From G963665405 sp963665405 (GTDB lineage: Bacteria > Chloroflexota > Dehalococcoidia > Lucifugimonadales > G963665405): a stretch of DNA of 64,000 bases. The position numbers were made by a program, and so were the translations under genes. A model generated the notes under the pieces. The model was not told the DNA's origin, did no database searches, and was given only the letters and a program-made list of their open reading frames with translations. Below are positions 55,706 to 64,000 of the stretch, piece after piece; the stretch's first letter is position 1, and every line of letters begins with the position of its first letter. Where the stretch lies: contig OY762261.2 in NCBI GenBank assembly GCA_963665405.2, forward strand, positions 1,054,001 through 1,118,000, given 5' to 3'.

Positions 55706-56223
55706 CCTGGATTATGCCACCGGTCGCGGGATGGCTGCCGCGATGCCGGCGGGCTCGCTAACAGCAAGACGCCGGCGCCGTGCACGAAGATGTATCTGCT
55801 CCACCGCGGCTTCACGCCGCGCTATGGGTGCCGACACAAGCGACGCCTGGATGAGACTACCAGCATTCGTGTGCGCTTCGGCGCTCCTTTCTGAGTAACC
55901 CCTCTGGCGTCAATCTGGGTCATGCCGATTAACCTGACTGACAGCGCCCGGAAGTGTCGGCCGGACCGATCAAGCCAGGGGCCTATCGACGCGGCGATTC
56001 AGGACGGAGGGTGCTCTGGAAACAGATCGAGAAGAAGCATTTGCCGAACAAGTCTTGAACCGCAATTAGGCATCTACCTTAACGAATATCGCGCCTAGCA
56101 TCTCACACTTTTCCAATAAGTCAAGGAAGTCTTTGGTCAGTCTTTGCCTTCGTTACTCAATGCCCGGAGGGTCGGCGTTGACCGGCCGCCCGTGGTAATG
56201 AAGGTAAACCGCAGGAGGTGGGA
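55706..56223 (+). other. 518-bp gene-free region upstream of the archaellum genes
   Basis: No gene supported on either strand. The right half (56060-56160) is A/T-richer (TTAACGAATATCGCG, CACTTTTCCAATAAG), as expected for a strong promoter, and the last bases hold the AGGAGGTG ribosome site of the first archaellin. No exact known promoter motif was recognised. Confidence 0.5.
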
Positions 56224-57327
56224 ATGAAACACGTATCGGGTTCGGATGAACGAGTAGGATGGCCGATCGTCCGGCTACTCAGAGACGATCGAGGCATCAC
56301 AGGACTGGAGACGGCGATCATCCTGGTCGCCTTCGTGGTAGTGGCGTCGGTGTTCGCATTCACCGTGCTGTCGACCGGCATCTTCTCCGCCGAGCGCGGC
56401 AAGGAGACGGTCTTCGCCGGGCTGGCCGAGGCCAGAGGAACCATCGCGCCACGGGGCAGCGTGCTTGCCAATGGGCTGCCTAAGGACGTAGTCAGCCTCG
56501 GCAACGCGGCCTGGACGGGGACGACCACTACGGTTACGGCAGACACGACGGACAAGAAAGAGGGCACGGGCAGCGCGGACATCGTCGTGCAGACGGCCTT
56601 CCTTACCGGTCTGGCTGCCTACGAAGACCTGACCAGCACGGTCGACCTAACCGACCAGACGCAGGTCCAGCTCTGGATCAAGTCCACCACGACCACCGTC
56701 GCTGGGACTATCGAGATCGTCATGGACGAGACGGCCGGCTGCGGCAGCCCTGAGGTTCAGACCAACATACCGGCCCTGACTGCCGACACCTGGAAGCTGG
56801 TCACGGCGGGGTTGACCGATAGTGCCGACGTGGCGGTTACCAACGCCAACAAGGATGCCATAACGTGCGTGGGCATCAGGGTAGCGACTGACCTGAGCAC
56901 AGCCTCGAACGTGACCATCAACGTGGACGAGATCATCGTAGTCGGACTGATAACCAGCCTCGTCGTGAACATAACCAACGCGGTCGAGGGCGAGCCGGTC
57001 AACCTGACCGCTCCCAGCGACTCCGACAACAACGGCGTGGCCGACTCGGACGGCCAGCACGTCATGACGGTCACCTACACCGACAAGAACCAGCTCATCA
57101 GGGATCTGTACTGGACCAAGGCGTACCTGGGCGAGAACGACGGTGACGACCTTCTGGAAACGCGGGAGCGCATGGAGGTAGCGGTCTACCTGAACGGTCT
57201 GGCCGACGCCACCCCCCTCGTAAAGGATCTGGACTTCCAGCTTGAGTTCAAGCCCTCGAAGGGAAGCGTCCTCGTAATCGAGCGGCGGACACCGGCGGTC
57301 ATCGACACCGTCATGAACTTCAAATAG
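56224..57327 (+). CDS. arlB1: Archaellin 1 (archaeal-type flagellin) with inserted domain
   Basis: 367 residues from ATG 56224 (AGGAGGTG upstream). A class III signal peptide, basic and ending in DDRG (residue 24), is followed by the hydrophobic archaellin helix ITGLETAIILVAFVVVASVF and FTVLSTGIFSAERG. The C-terminal part is the archaellin beta domain (VVNITNAVEGEPVNLTAPSD to the end). Between them (about 95-240) is an extra beta-rich region, with segments such as VQLWIKSTTTTVAG, that looks like a jelly-roll or sugar-binding fold. It would be cleaved by a PibD/FlaK-type peptidase and assembled into a filament. Two paralogs follow. Confidence 0.9.
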   Translation: MKHVSGSDERVGWPIVRLLRDDRGITGLETAIILVAFVVVASVFAFTVLSTGIFSAERGKETVFAGLAEARGTIAPRGSVLANGLPKDVVSLGNAAWTGTTTTVTADTTDKKEGTGSADIVVQTAFLTGLAAYEDLTSTVDLTDQTQVQLWIKSTTTTVAGTIEIVMDETAGCGSPEVQTNIPALTADTWKLVTAGLTDSADVAVTNANKDAITCVGIRVATDLSTASNVTINVDEIIVVGLITSLVVNITNAVEGEPVNLTAPSDSDNNGVADSDGQHVMTVTYTDKNQLIRDLYWTKAYLGENDGDDLLETRERMEVAVYLNGLADATPLVKDLDFQLEFKPSKGSVLVIERRTPAVIDTVMNFK

Positions 57328-57372
57328 TACAGGCGTCAACGGAGCAGGGGAAGAGAAACGGAGGAGGAGAAT

Positions 57373-58461
57373 ATGAAGCAGTACCTGGAGAAACTAGTGA
57401 GGCATGGCAGGGATCAGTCCGGGATCACCGGACTGGAAACGGCCATCATCCTGATAGCGTTCGTGGTAGTAGCGTCGGTGTTCGCCTTCACCGTCCTGTC
57501 CACGGGCATCTTCTCGGCTGAGCGCGGCAAAGAGACGGTGTTCGCCGGGCTGCAGGAGGCACGAGGGACCATAGCCCCCAGGGGCAGCCTGGTCGCCAAC
57601 GGCCTGAAGGTGGAGACCGTTAGCCTGGCGAACGCGGCGTGGACCTCTAACTCCTCGACCAACGTCACCTCCACCCTCGAGACGACCGACAACAAAGAGG
57701 GGAGCGGCAGCGCGGAATTCGAGATCGACGACGCCTTCCCCACCGGCCTCATAGTCTACGAAAACCTGTCTGCGACCATCGACCTGACCGACCAGCCGCA
57801 GCTCAGTCTGTGGGTCAAGTCGACGACCACTACGGTGGCCGGCCAGCTCGAGCTGGTCATGGACGAGACCGCCGCCTGTGTCAGCCCCGAGATCCAGACC
57901 GACATACCGGCCCTCGTCGCGAACACCTGGACCCTCGTAACGGCAGCCATAACGGACAGCGCAGGCGCTGCCGTGGCCAACGCCAGCAAGAACGCCATAA
58001 CGTGCGTGGGCATCGAGATCGAGACCGCGTTTACGACGAACAACATCACGCTTAATGTGGACGAGGTGGTCGTACCCGGACTCCTGACCAGCGTCGTCCT
58101 GAACATAACCAACGCAGTCGAGGGCGAGCCGGTCGACCTGACCGCTCCCAGCGACTCCGGCGACGACGGAGTGGCCGACTCGGACGGCAACCACGTGATG
58201 GTGATCACGTACACGGACAAGAACCAGATCGTTAGAGACCTGTACTGGGAGAAGAGCTTCCTTGGGGACAACGACTCCGACGACCTTCTGGAGACGGGAG
58301 AGCGGGCCAAGCTGACCATCTACCTCAAGGGTCTCGCCGACGCTACGCCTCTAGTGAAGAGCGAGGACTTCTCCATCGAGATCAAGCCTGCCAAGGGCAG
58401 CGTCATCGTTGTCGATCGGCGGTCCCCGCCGGTCATCGACACGGTGATGAACATGAACTAG
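57373..58461 (+). CDS. arlB2: Archaellin 2 with inserted domain
   Basis: 362 residues from ATG 57373 (GAGGAGGAG upstream), 45 bp after archaellin 1. Signal peptide ends DQSG (residue 17) with ITGLETAIILIAFVVVASVF next. It is a close paralog of archaellin 1 over its whole length, with the same inserted domain (LSLWVKSTTTTVAGQLELVM) and the same C-terminal SVIVVDRRSPPVIDTVMNMN-like end. A filament of two major subunits is likely. Confidence 0.9.
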   Translation: MKQYLEKLVRHGRDQSGITGLETAIILIAFVVVASVFAFTVLSTGIFSAERGKETVFAGLQEARGTIAPRGSLVANGLKVETVSLANAAWTSNSSTNVTSTLETTDNKEGSGSAEFEIDDAFPTGLIVYENLSATIDLTDQPQLSLWVKSTTTTVAGQLELVMDETAACVSPEIQTDIPALVANTWTLVTAAITDSAGAAVANASKNAITCVGIEIETAFTTNNITLNVDEVVVPGLLTSVVLNITNAVEGEPVDLTAPSDSGDDGVADSDGNHVMVITYTDKNQIVRDLYWEKSFLGDNDSDDLLETGERAKLTIYLKGLADATPLVKSEDFSIEIKPAKGSVIVVDRRSPPVIDTVMNMN

Positions 58462-58479
58462 CAGGCGCTACCTGGACGG

Positions 58480-58523
58480 GCTGTGGCTCCGGCTAACCGG
58501 AGAGGGCCAGCCGGGGCCACAGC
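58480..58523 (+). promoter_or_regulatory. Hairpin between archaellin genes 2 and 3
   Basis: GCTGTGGC (58480-58487) pairs with GCCACAGC (58516-58523), with an inner TCCGG-CTAA-CCGGA hairpin. There is no T-run, so it may be an RNA-stability or processing element that makes archaellins 1 and 2 more abundant than later genes. Confidence 0.5.
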
Positions 58524-58572
58524 GGACGGAGAGTACGGGAACATAACGGGACCCATGACGGAGGAGCAGAAC

Positions 58573-59265
58573 ATGAAGAGTTACGTGGGGAAACTAATGG
58601 GGCGTGTCCGGGATGAGACCGGCATCACCGGTCTGGAGACAGCCATCATCCTGATCGCCTTCGTCGTAGTCGCATCGGTGTTCGCATTCACTGTCCTGTC
58701 AACGGGGGTCTTCTCTGCCGAGCGCGGCAAGGAGACCGTCTTTGCCGGCCTGGAAGAGGCTCAGTCGTCCCTTACGAACAAGGGTGGCCTGGTGGCCATT
58801 CGGGGCAGCGTGTCCAGCACCAACGCCATCGTCAAACTCAGGTTCGTAGTGACCACGGCCATCTCCGGCAAGGAGATCGACCTGACGCCTCCGAATACGG
58901 CGAACGATACCGGGGATGAGCCCGATGCCAACGCCGGCGCCCAGACGGTCATGATCATCTCGTATACCGACGAGAACCAGTTCATCGACGACCTGGACTG
59001 GACCATCGACTTCATCGGCAAGGAGAACGGCGACAACATCCTCGACCCCGACGAGCAGGCGGAGATCACGGTCTGGCTCCACAACTACGACAGCGGCAGC
59101 ACCTCTTACTGGCTGGGGAACTCCTCGACGGCGCCTCAGTACCTGGTGACCTGCCTGGGGATCAACACCACCTTCCGCGTGGAAGTCAAGCCTCGCGAGG
59201 GCTCGGTCATGGTGCTGGAGCGGACGACACCGCCGAGGCTGCAGCCAGTGATGGGACTCAACTAG
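58573..59265 (+). CDS. arlB3: Archaellin 3 (short, no inserted domain)
   Basis: 230 residues from ATG 58573 (GGAGGAG upstream); the longer frame from 58483 is rejected because it crosses the hairpin. Signal peptide ends DETG (residue 17), followed by ITGLETAIILIAFVVVASVF and FTVLSTGVFSAERG. The beta domain is of normal archaellin length, without the about 145-residue insertion of the other two. It may be a minor subunit, for example near the hook. Confidence 0.9.
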   Translation: MKSYVGKLMGRVRDETGITGLETAIILIAFVVVASVFAFTVLSTGVFSAERGKETVFAGLEEAQSSLTNKGGLVAIRGSVSSTNAIVKLRFVVTTAISGKEIDLTPPNTANDTGDEPDANAGAQTVMIISYTDENQFIDDLDWTIDFIGKENGDNILDPDEQAEITVWLHNYDSGSTSYWLGNSSTAPQYLVTCLGINTTFRVEVKPREGSVMVLERTTPPRLQPVMGLN

Positions 59266-59321
59266 GAGAAAGACCAGTCGTCAGCATGTTCCCCTCTTTT
59301 CTTGAGCGACCGGAAGCAGGC

Positions 59322-59435
59322 GTGGGTCAGCCCAAATCGGGCCGGCCCACGTCCTGCTCCGTGAACTCAACGGACGATCGGAGCCGCCGAACCCCTCGTC
59401 CCCGTCTTGACCGGCCGGCCGGCGCCAAGCGCCGG
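59322..59435 (+). promoter_or_regulatory. Two hairpins between archaellins and accessory genes
   Basis: A nested hairpin GTGGG-TCA-GCCC-AAATC-GGGC-CGG-CCCAC (59322-59350) and a second CCGGCGC-CAA-GCGCCGG (59419-59435). They sit in the 274-bp gap after archaellin 3 and probably reduce read-through into the motor genes. Confidence 0.5.
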
Positions 59436-59539
59436 CGACCGGCACCAGGCTCCGGCCATCAGTCCGGTATGTGCAACCGTCGAACGCCCGGAGTGGCAAA
59501 CCCGTTCACAGCGGGCCGGAAGTCTATCGAGGCGGGCTC

Positions 59540-60757
59540 ATGGACCTGAACAAGCGCTTTGATCAGATGGACAGCGAGATCAAGCTGCTCAAGAACGAGA
59601 TAAAGCAAGTTCTCATGGACATACAAGAGCACGTCCTCACAGTACAGAACCCGTTCTCCGCGATGATCGTGGCGAAGCAGGAGGCGCCGCCGGCGGGCAA
59701 CGCACCGGCGGGCAACGGCTCGGCATCCGCCGCCGCCACCGCAGCGGAGCCCCAGGAGACAAAGGCAGAGGCTGCTCCGCCTCCACTTCCCCCTCCGCCG
59801 CCGCCGGAGCCTGCCCAGCAACAGTACACCCCTCCGCCACCGCCTCCCCCGCCGCCGCCTGTCCAGCAGTATGCCCCTCCGCCTCCGCCGCAGGCCGCGC
59901 CGCAGCCCTTCGTGGCAGCCCCTCCCGCTGGGCCGCCTCAGCCGCTCATGGGTGGACCCGGGCCTGGCCCGGGCCCGGGCCAGGGTCCAGGACCGGGAGT
60001 CCCGCCCGGCCGGAGCAAGAAGAAGCGTGATGAAAACGGGAACCGGGCGGCGTCGAAGCTGGATGCGACGAAGGATTCAGACTCTACAGAAGACGATGAA
60101 AACGAGAATGAGCCGGTAGAGCGCGTCTTCAAGCTGTCGAAGCCGAGCGCCGGTCCCCCCAAGAAGAAGATGAAGAACGACGAGGTCGAGCTTGACGAGT
60201 TCGAATCCGAGCAGAGCATCGAGCCTCAGGCCAGTCGCCGAAGACCGCCCGAGGAGGATCTCGATCGCGACGACGAGTCGATCGAGGACGAATTTGAAGA
60301 GGGTCCAAAGGCAAGACTCAGGAGACCGCCTTCGGCGAAACGCAGGCCCGCTCGGGGCGAGTCAATCGACCGTGCCTCTTTGGACCCAGTCCCCAACGAC
60401 CGTGCCCTGGTGGACCGAACCCGGAGGGGAGAGTCCGGTCTCGACCTGGTCGCAATCGCCGGGCTGGCCGAATGGACCCACCGGGCCGTCGCCCGGGTCG
60501 GGATGGACCACCTCGAGGGGCTCATAGCCGTCTCAGAGCTGAGGGGGCGCCTTCCCGCAGGTCACAAAGAGATCATCCTGACAATGGCCAAGATGTTCGA
60601 TGAATCGGGGCCCGGAGGCCGCATGAGCCCGAGGGAGATGCTCTTCCTCCTGTCGCAGCTGGCCGGACTCACTGCGGGTCTCAGCCCGAACGACGCGCGG
60701 CTGATCCGCTTTCTACTGCAACGAGACTCGGAGGTGTTCCCATCAACGCAGCCATAA
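59540..60757 (+). CDS. FlaCDE-like archaellum motor accessory protein with proline-rich linker
   Basis: 405 residues from ATG 59540. An N-terminal coiled coil (MDLNKRFDQMDSEIKLLKNE) is followed by a linker of poly-proline and glycine-proline runs (about 75-165), an acidic/basic low-complexity region, and a C-terminal helical domain (about 300-360: LVAIAGLAEWTHRAVARVG, LEGLIAVSELRGRLP). This last part resembles the FlaD/FlaE domain, whose archaeal form has a similar W-x3-L-x3-VG pattern. In archaea FlaC/D/E form a cytoplasmic ring and link to chemotaxis signals. Its place between archaellins and FlaG/F supports the assignment. Confidence 0.7.
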   Translation: MDLNKRFDQMDSEIKLLKNEIKQVLMDIQEHVLTVQNPFSAMIVAKQEAPPAGNAPAGNGSASAAATAAEPQETKAEAAPPPLPPPPPPEPAQQQYTPPPPPPPPPPVQQYAPPPPPQAAPQPFVAAPPAGPPQPLMGGPGPGPGPGQGPGPGVPPGRSKKKRDENGNRAASKLDATKDSDSTEDDENENEPVERVFKLSKPSAGPPKKKMKNDEVELDEFESEQSIEPQASRRRPPEEDLDRDDESIEDEFEEGPKARLRRPPSAKRRPARGESIDRASLDPVPNDRALVDRTRRGESGLDLVAIAGLAEWTHRAVARVGMDHLEGLIAVSELRGRLPAGHKEIILTMAKMFDESGPGGRMSPREMLFLLSQLAGLTAGLSPNDARLIRFLLQRDSEVFPSTQP

Positions 60758-60762
60758 CAACC

Positions 60763-61272
60763 ATGCTACTGACCATAGCCGGCGTCGCGAGCGCGGTTCT
60801 GGTGTTCAACGCGCTTTACCCAGCCCTGAGCCGCAGCTCCGGTGCCGTCTCGGCGGCCAGTGCGAAGGTCGACGACCGGCTGAAGAGCGACATCGAGATA
60901 GTTCACGCGGTCGGAGAGCTGGACGCCAGCGACTCCTTCGCCGACACCAACGGGAACGGCAAGTTCGACTTCCTGATCTGGGTCAAGAATGTCGGCTCTA
61001 CAACCATCGACGCGGTGGAGGAGTCCGACGTCTTCCTGGGACAGACCGGAAGCTTCGTCTACATCCCGCACGAGAGCGACGTGGAGTCCACGGTGTACCC
61101 CCGGTGGAGCTTTTCGCTCGAGAACAACAGCACCGAATGGGCTCCAAGGGCGACGGTCAAGGTCACGGTGACCTACGACTCACCGCCGGACGCGGTGCCG
61201 GCTACCGGAACATACGACGTCAAGGTCATCGTGCCCATCGGTGTCTCCGACGAGACCTTCTTCAGTATCTAG
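60763..61272 (+). CDS. arlG: FlaG-like archaellum stator protein
   Basis: 169 residues, starting 5 bp after the previous stop. One N-terminal TM helix (LLTIAGVASAVLVFNALYPA), then a beta-sandwich with FLIWVKNVGSTTIDAVEESD and VFLG, the pattern of FlaG proteins, which form a filament contacting FlaF and the S-layer. Which of this gene and the next is FlaG rather than FlaF is assigned by the WVKNVG-DVFLG pattern and gene order only. Confidence 0.65.
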   Translation: MLLTIAGVASAVLVFNALYPALSRSSGAVSAASAKVDDRLKSDIEIVHAVGELDASDSFADTNGNGKFDFLIWVKNVGSTTIDAVEESDVFLGQTGSFVYIPHESDVESTVYPRWSFSLENNSTEWAPRATVKVTVTYDSPPDAVPATGTYDVKVIVPIGVSDETFFSI

Positions 61273-61338
61273 GGGAGGAGGCGGTCCCGCAGAGGGACGA
61301 GGCCCTTCGGAGCCGCCACCCCGCACAGTCAGTGGAAG

Positions 61339-61875
61339 ATGACGAATCTTCTTACCGCCGTTTTCGCGGTGGCGCTCCTAATTCTGGGGGTGGCGAGTCT
61401 GACGGAGGCGACGCTCTCGTCGGCCTCCGACGTGTCGGGGGCATGGGCGAATATGGCGGAGAGGCACCTGGCGGCGATCAGGACCGACGTGTCTCTCGTG
61501 ACCGCCGATGTGGCCGGCTCGGGCACTAATGTGGACATAAAGCTTCTGAACAGCGGCCAGACGGCGCTCGGTACCTTTACGAGCTGGGATTTGGTGGTCG
61601 AATACTACAAGACGAGCACGAATCAGGGACTGGCCATCTCGTGGCTGTCCTATACGTCGTCCAGCACGCCGCTCAACGGCGAATGGACCGTCAACGCGAT
61701 ATACGCCAACTCCAACTTCGTCGACGCGGAGGTCTACGATCCGAACATCTTCAACCCGAACGAAGGGATGATCATCAGGCTGAAAATCACGCCTGAGATC
61801 CCGACGAGCACCGCGAATCTCGTGACCATCGGCACCCCCAACGGGGTCACGGTGGCCGCACCATTCTCGAGGTAA
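61339..61875 (+). CDS. arlF: FlaF-like archaellum stator protein
   Basis: 178 residues. N-terminal TM helix (LLTAVFAVALLILGVASL) then a beta-rich extracytoplasmic domain with VDIKLLNSGQTALG and WDLVVEYY. In archaea FlaF binds the S-layer and anchors the motor. It ends 3 bp before flaH. Confidence 0.65.
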   Translation: MTNLLTAVFAVALLILGVASLTEATLSSASDVSGAWANMAERHLAAIRTDVSLVTADVAGSGTNVDIKLLNSGQTALGTFTSWDLVVEYYKTSTNQGLAISWLSYTSSSTPLNGEWTVNAIYANSNFVDAEVYDPNIFNPNEGMIIRLKITPEIPTSTANLVTIGTPNGVTVAAPFSR

Positions 61876-61878
61876 TCG

Positions 61879-62592
61879 ATGACTACCCTGGACGCGAACA
61901 AGGGGAAAGTTGTCTCGACGGGAAACTCCGAGATCGACAAGAAGCTGGGAGGCGGCGTCCCGATCGGGTCCATGACGCTGATCGAGGGCGAGTCGGACTC
62001 CGGTAAGTCGGTGCTCTCCCAGCAGATGATATGGGGCTCTCTGTACGACGGGTTCAATGTCGTCCTGTACACGACCGAGAACACGATCAAGAGCTTCATC
62101 CGTCAGATGGCCAGCCTCAGCCTCGATATATCCGACTTCCTTCTGCTGCGAAAACTGAGAATCTTTCCCGTCATGGTCTCCAAGACGAAGCTGACTCCCG
62201 AGCAGGTCTTCACGGCGCTCCTGACGGACATTCAGAGGTGCGAGCCGCCCGCCCTGATCGTGGTGGACTCCCTGACCACCTTCATCACCCACACGTCCAT
62301 CGAGGAGACGATGAGCTACTTCGAGGCCTGCAAGGAGCTTTGCGACGAGGGCGTCAGCGTCATCAACGTGGTGAACTCCTACGCGTTCGGACAGGCCGAG
62401 CTGGCGAGGGTCCGGTCGATGTGCGACGCCCACCTCAAACTTCGGACCGAGCAGGTGGCCGACCTGCTGGTCAAGGTTCTCGAGGTGGCAAAGGTTCGCG
62501 GAGCCGAGCTGAGCACCGGCAACGTGATCAGCTTCGACGTCGAGCCGATGTTGGGGATGCGGATCATCCCGATTTCGAAAGTCAGCGTTTAG
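61879..62592 (+). CDS. arlH: FlaH, KaiC-like motor ATP-binding protein
   Basis: 237 residues. RecA/KaiC fold with Walker A GESDSGKS (GESDSGKSVLSQQM) and Walker B PALIVVDSLT, and the FlaH start STGNSEIDKKLGGGVPIGS. FlaH binds ATP and regulates FlaI in the archaellum motor. Cytoplasmic face. Confidence 0.9.
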   Translation: MTTLDANKGKVVSTGNSEIDKKLGGGVPIGSMTLIEGESDSGKSVLSQQMIWGSLYDGFNVVLYTTENTIKSFIRQMASLSLDISDFLLLRKLRIFPVMVSKTKLTPEQVFTALLTDIQRCEPPALIVVDSLTTFITHTSIEETMSYFEACKELCDEGVSVINVVNSYAFGQAELARVRSMCDAHLKLRTEQVADLLVKVLEVAKVRGAELSTGNVISFDVEPMLGMRIIPISKVSV

Positions 62593-62628
62593 CCCGGCCG
62601 CCGAATACAGTCAGGAGGAACTCTACCA

Positions 62629-64000
62629 GTGTCCAAGATCACCCTGCCGTTCGAGGTCGAGGAGGCGGAGGGGAAGCACGAGGGCGACCCGTTTGCCTGC
62701 ACCCTCTACAAGATGCTTCCCGAGCCCATGCAGGAGCAGACGAAGGAAGCCGTCTACCTTCTCGAATACCTGCACATGATACCCGTCAACCAGTTCGGGA
62801 TACCCGAATACCACCCGACGCTGTCCAGGGGCCTGGGAGACCTGGACTCGACCAACCTGATATATCCCGTGGAGGGGGGCCTCTTCGTCCACGTGATCGA
62901 CGACCCGCTGGGCGGGAGGGGCTACTACATCGCGATCGAGCCAAAGCTCAGCAATGGCATGGACGAAGGTGAGATGGTCCGCTCCTCGGAGATGGCGCTG
63001 CTGGACTACGCCATGGAGTTCGAGGGCGCCGAGACCGCTGCCGAGCAGACCGAGGTCCTCGAACGTCTCCTCGAGCAGCTCTACAAGACCCAGACCAACG
63101 ACGAAAGCGGACTTCGCGGCACGATCCGAAAGCTGATCAGCAAGACCTCCAAGCGGAACACTCAGCTGTTGGACGGCGACCTGCGGGTCCTCAAATACAT
63201 CATGGTCCGGGACAAGATCGGTATCGGCATTCTGGAGCCGATGATAAGGGACATCTACATCGAGGACATCAGCTGCAGCGGTCTCGGCTCGCTGTTCATC
63301 GAGCACAAGATATTCTCGAGCCTCCGCACCGGGTTCGAGTTCAACAACGCTACGGAGCTCGATGAGTTCGTGCTACGCCTATCCGAGCGCGTCAAGAAGC
63401 CGGTCACCTTCCGTAACCCGATCGTGGACGCGAGCCTCCCGGACGGCTCTCGAATCAACATCGTCTATGGAGAGGACGTGTCGAAGCGGGGCAGCAACTT
63501 CACCATACGTAAGTTTGCCGAAACTCCTCTGAGCATCCTGGAGCTCATCGACTTCAAGAGCATCGACTACATCATGGCCGCCTACCTCTCGCTGATCATC
63601 GGAGAGGGGATGAACGTGTTCGTCTCCGGAGAGACGGCGTCCGGCAAGACGACGCTCCTCAACGCCCTCAACGTGTTCATACACCCGGACGCCAAGGTAG
63701 TGTCCGTCGAGGACACGCCCGAGCTCGCCGTCCCTCACCCCAACTGGATCAGGGAGGTCACCAGGCCGGCCAAGCCCGGCCAGGAGGCGGCAGGTGTGGG
63801 CATGTTCGATCTACTGAAAGCAGCCCTTCGTCAGCGTCCAAACGAGATCCTGATCGGGGAGATTCGCGGAGAGGAGGGACTGATCGCTTTTGGCGCCATG
63901 CAGACCGGCCACGCGGTAATGGCGACGTTCCACGCCTCTACCGTGGAGAAGCTCATCCAGAGGCTGACCGGCGCCCCGATCCTCGTTCCCAAGGCCTACA
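62629..64000 (+). CDS. arlI: FlaI, archaellum motor/assembly ATPase (3' end outside window)
   Basis: About 457 residues visible from GTG 62629 (AGGAGG at 62613-62618); the gene runs off the right edge. It is a type II/IV secretion ATPase with a helical N-terminal domain, YIEDISCSGLGSLFIEH-type Asp box region, Walker A GETASGKTT (near residue 334), EDTPELAVPHPNW, and Walker B region RPNEILIGEIRGEEG followed by ATFHAST. FlaI powers both assembly and rotation. The membrane partner FlaJ is expected just beyond the window. Confidence 0.92.
   Translation, partial: MSKITLPFEVEEAEGKHEGDPFACTLYKMLPEPMQEQTKEAVYLLEYLHMIPVNQFGIPEYHPTLSRGLGDLDSTNLIYPVEGGLFVHVIDDPLGGRGYYIAIEPKLSNGMDEGEMVRSSEMALLDYAMEFEGAETAAEQTEVLERLLEQLYKTQTNDESGLRGTIRKLISKTSKRNTQLLDGDLRVLKYIMVRDKIGIGILEPMIRDIYIEDISCSGLGSLFIEHKIFSSLRTGFEFNNATELDEFVLRLSERVKKPVTFRNPIVDASLPDGSRINIVYGEDVSKRGSNFTIRKFAETPLSILELIDFKSIDYIMAAYLSLIIGEGMNVFVSGETASGKTTLLNALNVFIHPDAKVVSVEDTPELAVPHPNWIREVTRPAKPGQEAAGVGMFDLLKAALRQRPNEILIGEIRGEEGLIAFGAMQTGHAVMATFHASTVEKLIQRLTGAPILVPKAY

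Noticed and set aside
1..64000. tRNA, rRNA and CRISPR arrays
   Set aside because: No cloverleaf with a conserved T-arm, no rRNA segments and no regularly spaced repeats with unique spacers were seen by eye.
56224..64000. Archaeal origin of the whole contig
   Set aside because: Flanking genes with bacterial-type MutS, LipB, FtsY and IS1380 transposases, and uniform base composition, indicate a bacterial chromosome.

Overview
The window is GC-rich bacterial DNA with frequent GTG and TTG starts. The gene content (lipB, ftsY, mutS, a DUF2298 plus TIGR03663-type membrane pair, NuoEFG-like genes, and an archaellum-type locus inside an otherwise bacterial context) fits a Chloroflexota bacterium of the Dehalococcoidia/SAR202 kind best. 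That placement is inference: there is no rRNA here to confirm it, and no tRNA or CRISPR array was seen.

Layout. 1-7847: the 3' part of a Ser/Thr kinase-AAA-TPR protein, a 2-oxoacid dehydrogenase E2, lipB and a penicillin-acylase-family hydrolase. 8251-17068: a four-gene ABC system of two very large FtsX-type permeases and two LolD/MacB-type ATPases. 17162-27175: a FIST protein, an RNA cyclic phosphodiesterase, a small zinc ribbon, a sortase, ftsY and two large polytopic membrane proteins. 27656-30196: a lasso-peptide-like locus, with two short precursor peptides flanking an asparagine-synthetase-like cyclase that has Ser instead of Cys at residue 2. 30376-32182 (minus): a mercury-type metal-resistance operon made of a CmtR-like ArsR regulator, a GDCCVFCSY protein, a rhodanese-CBS protein and a small MerT-like membrane protein. 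In it, four conserved cysteine positions are in-frame TGA codons, which suggests selenoproteins. 32312-38228: a flippase-like protein with an FAD oxidoreductase, a NarL-type two-component pair, a His/Asp-rich cupredoxin lipoprotein and a SHOCT protein. 38340-48311: two IS1380-type elements around an NAD-linked NuoEFG/FdsGBA-like gene set; the second element splits a TIGR02391 (Ymh-like) gene. 48559-55705: an FNR-like reductase, mutS, a tiny zinc ribbon, a CvpA-like protein with 17-residue acidic repeats, a coiled-coil protein and a second NarL regulator. 56224-64000: an archaellum locus of three archaellins, a FlaCDE-like protein, FlaG- and FlaF-like stators, FlaH and FlaI (cut by the window edge).

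Themes. The most striking systems are the bacterial archaellum, the putative selenocysteine-containing mercury operon and the minimal lasso locus. A family of about 110-150 bp intergenic hairpin repeats (at least six copies) is scattered between genes. Several genes carry reading-frame breaks. Two of these are short tandem duplications (115 bp and 16 bp) whose removal restores the frame exactly; they are either recent mutations or assembly errors and should be checked in reads.
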